Of a stretch of DNA of 64,000 nucleotides, positions 17,601 to 24,415 are shown one piece after another. Position numbers and translations under genes: made by a program. A model generated the notes under the pieces. The model saw only the letters and a list, made by a program, of their open reading frames with translations. It was not told the origin of the DNA and did no database searches. The first letter of the stretch is position 1; every line of letters begins with the position of its first letter. The stretch is from Bacteroidales bacterium (GTDB taxonomy: Bacteria; Bacteroidota; Bacteroidia; Bacteroidales; UBA932): the NCBI GenBank assembly GCA_017626355.1, contig JAGAIY010000014.1, positions 56,289 to 120,288 on the forward strand, read 5' to 3'.

Positions 17601-17624
17601 GGGTGGGCTCCGAAGAGCCCTCCC
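17601..17624 (-). other. GC-rich hairpin between two small phage genes
   Basis: GGGCTC-TTCG-GAGCCC (minus strand) with flanking GGGAG/CACCC. Only a weak T-tract follows, so it could be a partial terminator or an mRNA stability element ahead of the DUF5053-like gene. Confidence 0.4.
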
Positions 17625-17627
17625 TGA

Positions 17628-17765
17628 TTAGATTCCCATTAGTTCATGGAGTAGTTGATAAATGTACCATTCAAACTCCCATTGCATTTCCATGCGACCT
17701 CTGGAGGCTTTGAAATTCCTGATTGCTTCAATCAAGTCTTTCTCTTTTTTGTTTAATCTTTTCAT
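17628..17765 (-). CDS. 45-residue helical protein, unknown
   Basis: A small ORF, MKRLNKKEKDLIEAIRNF..., ends in ...YQLLHELMGI. It is strongly helical and amphipathic, with a basic N-terminus and a Trp-rich centre (MQWEFEWYIY). It begins 25 bp below a consensus -33/-7 promoter that has a palindromic operator-like sequence between its boxes, which supports it as real. No family is recognised. Confidence 0.6.
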   Translation of the reverse strand: MKRLNKKEKDLIEAIRNFKASRGRMEMQWEFEWYIYQLLHELMGI

Positions 17766-17789
17766 AGAACTTGTTGTTTGATTGCACTA

Positions 17790-17820
17790 CAAAGATAGTA
17801 CGAAAATTCGTATTTACAAA
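17790..17820 (-). promoter_or_regulatory. Leftward phage promoter with internal palindrome
   Basis: On the minus strand, TTTG (17,820-17,817) and TATCTTTG (17,797-17,790) are 19 bp apart, an exact Bacteroidota promoter. The 14-bp palindrome TACGAA-AA-TTCGTA at 17,799-17,812 sits in the spacer, where a bound repressor would block it. It would drive the 45-residue ORF and the DUF5053-like gene. Confidence 0.75.
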
Positions 17821-17913
17821 ATTTTCAGTACTTTTTTTCGTATTTTTTATCAAAAAAAATCTGCCAATCTCACGACTGACAGATCCACAATTAACTAACA
17901 TTAATTTATGAAA

Positions 17914-18402
17914 TCATTTGTTCACTATGAACCTTTTTATGACCACGACTGCAAGCCATATACTGAGGCCTGCAAGTGTGAGTTTTCCCAAAGTCATCAA
18001 AAAAGACTCCCATGCAGAAAGTTGTTTCTCTACAGTTACCGTCTCTGTTATGACTTTATCCCTAATAAGATATTCTTTCTCCTGATGGATCTTTTCAGGA
18101 AGCTTCAACTCAATAGGAAGAAGAGCCTCATGCTTGTTTCTCAGTGAATGATGAAGCTTTCCCTCTTGTATATATGCATCCGAAACAGCCAGTGAAGTCT
18201 CTATATGTGAAGAGTCATCAGCAGGAAGAATGACATTTGAGGATTCAACCGGCACCGGCACTAATACGATGGAATCCCGAAATATAACGCTATCCCGGAT
18301 TTCAATCCTGACAGAATCCTTTTGAGCCTCTATAGGAATCCTTCTGGCCGGGCCACATCCGACCAGAAGATATACAGCTGCTATAATCAGAATCTTTCTC
18401 AT
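17914..18402 (-). CDS. Probable unimolecular spanin (u-spanin) lipoprotein
   Basis: The protein starts with a lipoprotein signal (MRKILIIAAVYLLVGCG, Cys16) and ends with one transmembrane helix (LAGLSIWLAVVVIKRF, about residues 142-158); between them is a long extended linker. An outer-membrane lipid anchor plus an inner-membrane C-terminal helix is the architecture of one-gene spanins, which fuse the two membranes in the last step of lysis. It overlaps the endolysin gene by 4 bp and is the last gene of the leftward late unit. The function is inferred from topology and position, not from a sequence family. Confidence 0.75.
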   Translation of the reverse strand: MRKILIIAAVYLLVGCGPARRIPIEAQKDSVRIEIRDSVIFRDSIVLVPVPVESSNVILPADDSSHIETSLAVSDAYIQEGKLHHSLRNKHEALLPIELKLPEKIHQEKEYLIRDKVITETVTVEKQLSAWESFLMTLGKLTLAGLSIWLAVVVIKRFIVNK

Positions 18403-18896
18403 ATCTGGAAACTATTTACACGATTGATCCAACCCTTTCTATATTTCTTATGACACCTTCCTGAATCAATAAGCCAGTTATAATAGCGAATCCGGCAAGC
18501 CTTCATCCGGTCAAGTGTTGTCCTACAGTCAGACACATTGAGAGCACCGAGAGTCAATGGCCCTACAATCCCATCCGGCTTCAGGCTGAAAGCTGCCTGA
18601 ATCTTCCTGATGGCAATTCCTCCGGAATGGATTCTCCAATCTACCAAGAATTCAGCAATAGTCTGATTTGTGATATGATCTCCAGAACATTCATCCCAAA
18701 ACGACTTCATGATGAATCTCCATTCATGATCAGGCATATTCTTCAGATCTTCTTTGGTCTTATGCTGGCCAAAGAAAGCACGATATGTGGTCAATGTTAC
18801 ACCACGATTTGTTGCCCCTCCGTTATCATCTGGATCATCAACCCAGCCACCTTCTATGTCGCTGAGTTTCGGAGCATATTTGTCAAAATCTGCCAT
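18399..18896 (-). CDS. GH108 peptidoglycan endolysin
   Basis: The segment IEGGWVDDPDDNGGATNRGV (residues 14-33) is the GH108 signature, with the catalytic Glu in EGG. The C-terminal part has the PG-binding-3-like pattern KPDGIVGPLTLGALN (about residues 109-123). It hydrolyses the murein glycan strands. There is no signal peptide, so export needs a holin; the neighbouring membrane protein at 18,898-19,599 is a candidate. It is placed directly before the spanin-like gene. Confidence 0.92.
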   Translation of the reverse strand: MADFDKYAPKLSDIEGGWVDDPDDNGGATNRGVTLTTYRAFFGQHKTKEDLKNMPDHEWRFIMKSFWDECSGDHITNQTIAEFLVDWRIHSGGIAIRKIQAAFSLKPDGIVGPLTLGALNVSDCRTTLDRMKACRIRYYNWLIDSGRCHKKYRKGWINRVNSFQI

Positions 18897-18897
18897 T

Positions 18898-19599
18898 TCA
18901 ATTCTTCTTTACTTCAGCCAATAGAGCTAATTTCAATGCTGTGTGTTCCATCAATTTCTTTGTTTCCGGGCAATGATGATCCACTGCTGTTGTATATGTC
19001 AGCACCAGAAGTCCTACAGGCTTATCAACACCCTCGACAACGGCCATAGCACAATGTGTGACATCATTTGACATCAGACGGTACATGAGACTTTTATCTA
19101 TATTCTTCAGATCTTCCACATCTCCGGAAAAATAATCATGCTGGAATAGGTATGAACTGAAAGGAAGAAGCGACAAAGATACATCTGCATATTGGTCAGC
19201 AACAGGTCGGATATTTTCTGCAAGAGCCTCACAGGATGCAGAAGCATAATAGAATGGAAGTCCACCTGTTGAGTTGGTGCCATTGTGTAGTTCCAAGAAC
19301 AGAACACGATCAGCATTAGCATCCCGGAGCAGCCTTTCACAATGCAGCTGGATTTGTGGCGTGTTATCCAGCCTCTTCTTTAGCAGTTCAGCATGTTCTT
19401 TCTCTCTGTACTTATCATAAAGTTCAAAGATCTTTTCCGGATTGAATGCAAAATAGCATACATACGACACCATCATCAGGATCAGAAGAGCCTTGATGAT
19501 TTTCCATACAGAGTACTGATCGCAAATCTTCAGAACTCTTTCAAGGAATCCGAGTGATTCCTCCTGATTGTTGATTTTTGTCATGATATTACCAGTCAT
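18898..19599 (-). CDS. Membrane-anchored GAF-like phage protein (lysis module)
   Basis: One N-terminal transmembrane helix (ALLILMMVSYVCYFAF, about residues 38-53) is followed by a helical linker and a globular domain from about 85 to the end, with RVLFLELHNGTNSTGG, PFSSYLFQHDYF and KPVGLLVLTYT. The pattern looks like a GAF-type sensor fold. It lies just before the endolysin, where holins usually occur, but one helix plus a 170-residue domain is unlike classical holins. The ATG at 19,584 (MTKINNQ) would avoid most of the overlap with the upstream gene. Confidence 0.65.
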   Translation of the reverse strand: MTGNIMTKINNQEESLGFLERVLKICDQYSVWKIIKALLILMMVSYVCYFAFNPEKIFELYDKYREKEHAELLKKRLDNTPQIQLHCERLLRDANADRVLFLELHNGTNSTGGLPFYYASASCEALAENIRPVADQYADVSLSLLPFSSYLFQHDYFSGDVEDLKNIDKSLMYRLMSNDVTHCAMAVVEGVDKPVGLLVLTYTTAVDHHCPETKKLMEHTALKLALLAEVKKN

Positions 19600-20755
19600 T
19601 AAGGTTTATAATCTGAAACTGAAAACCACCGCCCCAATTATTAGAGGAATCATCTGATGTTTCCACATAGAATGAATTTGATCCCATGTCTAGCACAGTG
19701 GCCTTTAATGGGGCTCCAGAGGATGAACCGTGTGAACGCCCCATAGGAGTCAACATAACGATATATGAATTTGATGATAATCCCCAACTTGAAGGAATGG
19801 AAATCATGTAACGACCAGTTGTAGTTGTACAGGAGACAGTAATAGTGGAACCATCAAATGTTTTATAGGTTATGGATGCAGAATTTGTTGAGCCATTTCC
19901 TGTATATTTCACAAAACCATTGGCTAAAACTCTTTGCATACGGCCATACCGACCATTAGTCTCAATGTTGCCTCTTGATAGAACTATCCATCCATAAAAG
20001 GTGGAATCTTCGCCAATTCCCAACAATTCAACATATTCACGAGAAGACATTTTAAGTTCAGTCTTCTTTAGTCCGTCTTCAAAAAAGTATTTCCCGGATT
20101 GAGCAGAAATTGATACGGCTCCTTCAGAAAGAGTACCATTATATCTGTGAGTCGTTATGGTAATCCGTCTTCCATTCTGAGAAGAATCCCACGGAAAGCC
20201 ACCAGCAGCTAAAGTCCAAGCTCCACCACCCTCCATAAGTAGGTTATCATGTAATTGAGCAGCACTGTCTTCATCAGTCCAACTCCAAGCCCCATCATAC
20301 CTAACAAATGGAGATCTTGATGTGCCAAAAATCTTTACATCTTGAAAATGTGCACCGATGGCTTTAAGGAATCCACCTTCTAGGATTTGAGTTTTTCCGT
20401 CAGTTGTAAAAATCTTGCGAACAATCAAACTATTAAGGAATGCTTCATTGGCACAAAGGACATCAACAAACAAGTTATCGAGTGCAGGCTGATACTCCCA
20501 ATAGCCATTGCTTGTACTCTTAGTTGGAGAGTGAGTCTCAGATGCAGGATAACTTTTTATGCAGATGAAGAATTGCTGATATGTAGAATGGAATACAAGG
20601 TCATAGAAAGCCTCATCAGATGCTCCAGAGCAATATGCTTTACCAGCCTCATATATGCCCCATCTCATTTTTGCCCCTCTGGAACCATCCTGACCATCCT
20701 TGCCGTTTTTGGCTAGCCTCCGGATAACGATATGACCATTAGCAGATCCACTCAT
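19589..20755 (-). CDS. Distal tail / fibre-like protein with short collagen-like motif
   Basis: 388 residues. The N-terminus carries a short Gly-x-y stretch (NGKDGQDGSRGAK, about residues 16-28), often seen where tail-fibre trimers begin. It is followed by domains rich in beta strands, Ser, Thr and Gly, with aromatic repeats to the C-terminus (NNWGGGFQFQIINLNDW). There are no enzymatic motifs. It lies after the DGR cassette in the tail region and is probably a receptor-contacting or fibre protein. It lacks the VR sequence. Confidence 0.65.
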   Translation of the reverse strand: MSGSANGHIVIRRLAKNGKDGQDGSRGAKMRWGIYEAGKAYCSGASDEAFYDLVFHSTYQQFFICIKSYPASETHSPTKSTSNGYWEYQPALDNLFVDVLCANEAFLNSLIVRKIFTTDGKTQILEGGFLKAIGAHFQDVKIFGTSRSPFVRYDGAWSWTDEDSAAQLHDNLLMEGGGAWTLAAGGFPWDSSQNGRRITITTHRYNGTLSEGAVSISAQSGKYFFEDGLKKTELKMSSREYVELLGIGEDSTFYGWIVLSRGNIETNGRYGRMQRVLANGFVKYTGNGSTNSASITYKTFDGSTITVSCTTTTGRYMISIPSSWGLSSNSYIVMLTPMGRSHGSSSGAPLKATVLDMGSNSFYVETSDDSSNNWGGGFQFQIINLNDW

Positions 20756-20757
20756 GA

Positions 20758-21141
20758 CTACTTAACTTCAAGTTCTGAAATGACTGTGTGAGCAATTTCC
20801 TTGGCATGGGCCCTCCATGCCTGAAGATCTTTATATTCCTGAATATATTCAGCACTTTTATCTTCTGGACTTGTGCCATCTTTTACCAGCTCATAATTGG
20901 CCATGATAGCATCCTTCTCATTTGTCGGATATCTATCATTTACAATGGCACTGATGATGTCTCCATAAGACTTACCATTGACATCAATGCTTTCACAATA
21001 ATACAGATCATCCGCTTTCGGTGCATCTTCTCCGGACACCTCGACTTTTTCAAAGTCAAAAAGGAGTCTCAACAACTTACCTTCAGATGTGACTCTTATG
21101 CCATTGGCTGGGAGCGAGTCAATTTGATATACAGTTCTCAT
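20758..21141 (-). CDS. Small tail-region protein, unknown
   Basis: 127 residues, predicted soluble. It starts MRTVYQIDSLPANGIRVTSE and has a helical second half (SAEYIQEYKDLQAWRAHAKE). The position between DGR reverse transcriptase and fibre-like gene suggests a tail-fibre assembly or fibre-linked role, but no family is recognised. Confidence 0.6.
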   Translation of the reverse strand: MRTVYQIDSLPANGIRVTSEGKLLRLLFDFEKVEVSGEDAPKADDLYYCESIDVNGKSYGDIISAIVNDRYPTNEKDAIMANYELVKDGTSPEDKSAEYIQEYKDLQAWRAHAKEIAHTVISELEVK

Positions 21142-21158
21142 TTGTGAATGGATTATGA

Positions 21159-21758
21159 TTAATCGAAATAGTAGCTTGTTTTGCCATTACCAATGTTCTT
21201 TCTCTTGATAACAACATTTTCGACAGGAAAAATCTGTTTTCCTTCCTTTTCTGCTGCTCTTGCCCGGTTCAGAGTATCTTTCAAGCTCAAAGAACCTGTA
21301 AGGAATTTGAATTTTCCTTGTTCTGGAGATTCATCAAAAGTGAAGAGGACAGCACATCTTCCCGGCCCAAGTTTGGTGGTAATGTTATCCTCGAAATCAT
21401 GTACTGTAATAGATACATTCAAGATATCCATTACTTTCTTTTCTGGCACATCAAATAGCCTTCTACCATCTTTGTCTTTAGCCTCGACTTTCCGGCTAAT
21501 ACCTTTGTCTGCAAAACTCATATCGTTGTTGGTTAATGTTTTCCATAAATGTTTGCAATTACCCCATTTGCACCAGCCCCAGTATGAGGCCAATACTTGT
21601 TGTCTTCGTTCCCCAAAGGTGCGTTTGGCTTTTCTTGCAAAGCGTTGCTTCATACTTTTCCGCATTCGGACATTATCCCTATAGAAGTTATATCCAAGAA
21701 AATCAATGTACCTTCCTGCGACTCCTTTGCCGTTTTCGTTTCTTTTTCCCATGCCCAT
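21159..21758 (-). CDS. DGR reverse transcriptase, C-terminal segment (third frame) plus extra domain
   Basis: Third of three frames making up one reverse transcriptase. It begins in GMGKRNENGKGVAGRYIDFLGYNFYRDNVRMRKSM, where RYIDFLGYNF is the RT thumb-proximal motif (usually GIDFLGY) that follows the catalytic domain. Residues from about 75 to 199 form an extra domain (SFADKGISRK, then GPGRCAVLFTFDESPEQGKF, ending GNGKTSYYFD), not part of the RT core. The join to the preceding frame is a +1 shift near the A-rich tract at 21,730-21,765. The extra domain might replace a separate Avd accessory protein, for which no gene is visible. Confidence 0.75.
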   Translation of the reverse strand: MGMGKRNENGKGVAGRYIDFLGYNFYRDNVRMRKSMKQRFARKAKRTFGERRQQVLASYWGWCKWGNCKHLWKTLTNNDMSFADKGISRKVEAKDKDGRRLFDVPEKKVMDILNVSITVHDFEDNITTKLGPGRCAVLFTFDESPEQGKFKFLTGSLSLKDTLNRARAAEKEGKQIFPVENVVIKRKNIGNGKTSYYFD

Positions 21759-22023
21759 TTCGAGTTGCTATTGGAGCAACAAAAGCATCAGCCTTCATGA
21801 CAAATCCAAATTCTTTAGATTTTCGGTAATACTCATTGAGTTGAGCCCATGCTTCTCCTTTCGTTTTTGCCAAGCCTACGACATCATCACAATATCTGAG
21901 ATAGCACTTGCATTTAACATGCTCTTTCATGTAATGATCTATAGGGCTAGAAGCAAAATTACCTAGAGGCTGGCTGGTATTTGCTCCTATTGGCAAACCT
22001 CTTTTCAGTCCTATTCCGTTCAT
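21703..22023 (-). CDS. DGR reverse transcriptase, middle segment with active site (second frame)
   Basis: This frame holds the palm: GLPIGANTSQPLGNF contains the DGR-type motif IGxxxSQ (21,970-21,990), and LRYCDDVVGLA contains the catalytic YCDD (21,883-21,894), where the two Asp residues bind metal. RKSKEFGFVMKADAF follows as motif 6-like. It joins the upstream frame by a +1 shift near 22,010-22,030 and the downstream frame near 21,730-21,765. Translation of this piece alone (starting MNGIGLKRG) would not give an active enzyme. Confidence 0.8.
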   Translation of the reverse strand: MNGIGLKRGLPIGANTSQPLGNFASSPIDHYMKEHVKCKCYLRYCDDVVGLAKTKGEAWAQLNEYYRKSKEFGFVMKADAFVAPIATRNGHGKKKRKRQRSRRKVH

Positions 22024-22600
22024 ATTCCAGAGAATCTAAAATATCCTGTTCAGGAGTATAACTCAATATCGTTATCTCCATGAGCCTGATGAAACGCCTA
22101 TCCTTGAATTTCCTCTCTAGATTGGTCTTCAAAACATCATGTGGAATGCTCTGATAATACTTCTTATAGTCAGCCTTCCAGAAGAACTTATATTCAGGAT
22201 TCTTCCTGAGCATCTTCTTTAACCTCTTAACCCCATAATGAAGCCCTTTTCCCGGTACACATGCAAATGAATCTGCAATAATGTTGCGATAGATATCCAA
22301 CCCTATTACACGGATTATTGCATGCTGGAGAATCTTCCAAGGAAAGAAATTCTGTCTGGCAATATCCCTATCTTTTCCATTGTCGTTATGCACAATCAGT
22401 TTGGAATAAGTTACCTCAGGCCAGTCCTCTTCTAGAATCATTCTTTGAAGTTCCTTCAGATCTTCTTCTGCTCTAGCATTATGTCTCCTGATGAAGCGAT
22501 TCCTCTTAGCTTTTCCACCAGCTTGTGCCATTTTATCAGCAGCTCTCAAATTATCGATGTCTGCTATCTGTTCAATGATATATCCTTTCCTCTTAGGCAT
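21959..22600 (-). CDS. DGR reverse transcriptase, N-terminal segment (first frame)
   Basis: The first frame starts MPKRKGYIIEQIADIDNLRAAD, the usual opening of bacteroidal DGR reverse transcriptases. It continues through RT motifs 0-3: RQNFFPWKILQHAIIRVIG, ADSFACVPGKGLHYGVKRLK and FFWKADYKKYYQSIPHDVL (the first metal-binding Asp region). It runs out of frame after EQDILDSLEYE, where the true protein should continue into GIGLKRGLPIG one nucleotide later. Together the three pieces span about 1.44 kb. The gene lies directly after the template repeat, on the same strand as VR1. Confidence 0.85.
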   Translation of the reverse strand: MPKRKGYIIEQIADIDNLRAADKMAQAGGKAKRNRFIRRHNARAEEDLKELQRMILEEDWPEVTYSKLIVHNDNGKDRDIARQNFFPWKILQHAIIRVIGLDIYRNIIADSFACVPGKGLHYGVKRLKKMLRKNPEYKFFWKADYKKYYQSIPHDVLKTNLERKFKDRRFIRLMEITILSYTPEQDILDSLEYERNRTEKRFANRSKYQPASR

Positions 22601-22836
22601 TTCATCCGTTTTTCGTTACCCATTTTGCCATACACGATCTTCTTCAGATCCGATTAATTCGATTCCGCTTGCATGGAATCGATGCCCGAAGCTTTCGAGA
22701 ATTAACCTACTAACATCGCTTGCTGTTTCCAGCCTTTCCGCATGATATTTTCTGACATCACAGGAGTGATCCTGTTACTTCGCACTGCATGATGCGAGGT
22801 CAAGGTGCAAGGAGCATGAGTTTTATTTCCCTGTAT

Positions 22837-22944
22837 GGCGAGAGCCGATGTTCGAGTTCGAGTTCGACCAAGCGTTATTCGAGTTCGCATAGCCGAGGCC
22901 GGCATACGCACCGTTATTCGCATTCGCACCCCACAACACCAGCT
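22837..22944 (-). repeat. DGR template repeat (TR)
   Basis: 108 bp, non-coding, between the VR1 gene and the reverse transcriptase. Read on the minus strand it would encode ...GANANNGAYAGLGYAN..., a string loaded with AAC/AAT codons, the classic DGR template design that turns Asn codons into NNC/NNT. It has 22 adenines (minus strand) in 108 nt. The conserved, GC-rich 3' end (ATCGGCTCTCGCC) is the likely initiation-of-mutagenic-homology region, shared by both VRs. About 120 nt separate it from the end of the VR1 gene. Confidence 0.93.
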
Positions 22945-22961
22945 CTTCTCCTTTCTACCTA

Positions 22962-23008
22962 CCACCTGCACCTGTCGGCTTTCCTGCTCATGCGAGCTTG
23001 GCAGGTGG
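22962..23008 (-). other. Inverted repeat just upstream of the template repeat
   Basis: CCACCTGC and GCAGGTGG (8 bp) enclose about 31 nt immediately 5' of TR on the transcribed strand. It could fold the 5' flank of the DGR template RNA, as structured flanks do in known DGRs. No gene is seen in the 22,601-23,065 gap apart from this and TR. Confidence 0.4.
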
Positions 23009-23065
23009 ATTTTATTTTTTCACAAAATTACAATGACAATGAATCAGATATTAGGACATCTTTTT

Positions 23066-24373
23066 TTACACAGATGCCACAAGTTCTGCTCCTGACATAA
23101 ATGTCAGTTCGCCATAATATGCAAGGCGAGAGCCGATGACCGAGGGCGAGATCGACCAAGCGTTATCCGAGGACGCATAGCCGAGGCCGGCATACGCACC
23201 GTTATGCGCACTCGCACCCCACAACACCAGCTGTCCAGTACTGTTGGCATAGTTGTAGTCACCCCAGCCGGATGTGCCACCGGCACCAAGCTTCTTTGCA
23301 AGTATATCGAAGTATTCTCCGATGATCATCTGTGAAATATAGCCCTCAGTTGTTAAGCGAGTCAGCTGCCTGTAATCTCCTTCTGGATGTGTGGCCAACT
23401 CTGAAGATGAAGGCATTCTATTACCTTCATATATGAAGATTTCTGTACCATCCTGAGCAGAATTGTTAGAGGAACCACAGTAGATCCCCTGACACATTTC
23501 CCATTGAAGCATATATGGATCCTCGATTCCCATAAGACTCACATGGCAAGCATTCTGCACAACAGTACCGGCTGAATTAGTCCATGATACCGGCACATTA
23601 CCGAAACTGTCTCCAAGGCTCTTAGTTGCTCCCATAGGCCATGATAACGGAGTTTGCCAGTCAACCCAATCATTATTGGTTCCACCCACACCAGTTCCAA
23701 GTGTAGCCTGAGCTGAAGGATTGCCAAACTCAGAAAGTTGGAGCATCATCATAAACTTTCGATGATCATAATTAATCAGGCCCCAATTTTTGCCATTCAC
23801 CTGAGCAGCGTTCCAGAAAGCGTTGATTGTTTTTGAACCAGCAGGAGCCACACCTGACCTTGATACCAGTGCAGATCCTGACATAGAGCCTTTGTAGGCA
23901 CCGATACATGGAGCCTCAATGTAGTGCCCGGATATAGGAATCATACTCATCCAGAGATAAGGTATTCCAGCAACTTCATCTGTCTTAACAAGGTAATAAA
24001 GCCTAGGAGCACAAACCATGACATGGCCTATTGATTCATCGAGAGGTGTTCCGTCAGCAAAAATACCTCGATTGACAGTGCTTAGTTTTGCAGCCTTTCC
24101 ATCATTCGTTACAAGGTAAGATCCTGACATGGATTTATATTCTTCCCACATGTCAAGATTACCAACTCTTCCCCAGACAGGGCTAGTCTGGATGGAATCT
24201 TTGATAGGTACGCCCCACGCAACTTGCCTGAGAAGCTGTTCATTTCCGGCATTGATAGATGACATTAAGTCATCAAGAGTGATTCTTCTGATCGAGCCGT
24301 CAATTTCGACCATTACGCTGTCTGTTCTCAACATTGATGAGACCTTATCAGCATTTGCAAGATTTTTTAACAT
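23066..24373 (-). CDS. DGR target protein 1: tail-tip/fibre receptor-binding candidate with VR1
   Basis: 435 residues. The N-terminus (about 1-60: ANADKVSSMLRTDSVMVEID) looks like a virion attachment segment; the middle has SGHYIEAPCIGAYKGSMSGS and NAFWNAAQVNGKNWGLINYD, typical of bacteroidal phage adhesins with a C-type-lectin-like end. The last third ends in the variable region at residues 381-417 (LVLWGASAHNGAYAGLGY...), followed by the fixed tail LAYYGELTFMSGAELVASV. The variable residues lie where Asn codons stand in TR. It sits among tail genes, so it probably binds the host surface and is diversified to switch receptors. Confidence 0.88.
   Translation of the reverse strand: MLKNLANADKVSSMLRTDSVMVEIDGSIRRITLDDLMSSINAGNEQLLRQVAWGVPIKDSIQTSPVWGRVGNLDMWEEYKSMSGSYLVTNDGKAAKLSTVNRGIFADGTPLDESIGHVMVCAPRLYYLVKTDEVAGIPYLWMSMIPISGHYIEAPCIGAYKGSMSGSALVSRSGVAPAGSKTINAFWNAAQVNGKNWGLINYDHRKFMMMLQLSEFGNPSAQATLGTGVGGTNNDWVDWQTPLSWPMGATKSLGDSFGNVPVSWTNSAGTVVQNACHVSLMGIEDPYMLQWEMCQGIYCGSSNNSAQDGTEIFIYEGNRMPSSSELATHPEGDYRQLTRLTTEGYISQMIIGEYFDILAKKLGAGGTSGWGDYNYANSTGQLVLWGASAHNGAYAGLGYASSDNAWSISPSVIGSRLAYYGELTFMSGAELVASV
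23125..23232 (-). repeat. DGR variable repeat 1 (VR1)
   Basis: 108 bp aligned without gaps to TR. There are 10 differences, every one at a template adenine on the coding strand, none at the other 86 positions. Codon changes are Asn to Ser, His, Ser, Asp, Ile, Pro and Val. This is direct sequence evidence of adenine-directed mutagenic retrohoming. Confidence 0.95.
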
Positions 24374-24415
24374 AACTGTACGATTTATAAAACGATTACT
24401 GTGTACGATATACGA

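Noticed and set aside
17908-18147. Rightward 79-codon frame opposite the spanin-like gene
   Set aside because: Antisense to a gene with clear lipobox and membrane helix.
22702-22971. Leftward 89-codon frame over the template repeat
   Set aside because: Arg/Ser/Thr-rich shadow frame; the meaningful reading of TR is another frame (GANANNGAYAGLG...), and TR is a noncoding template.
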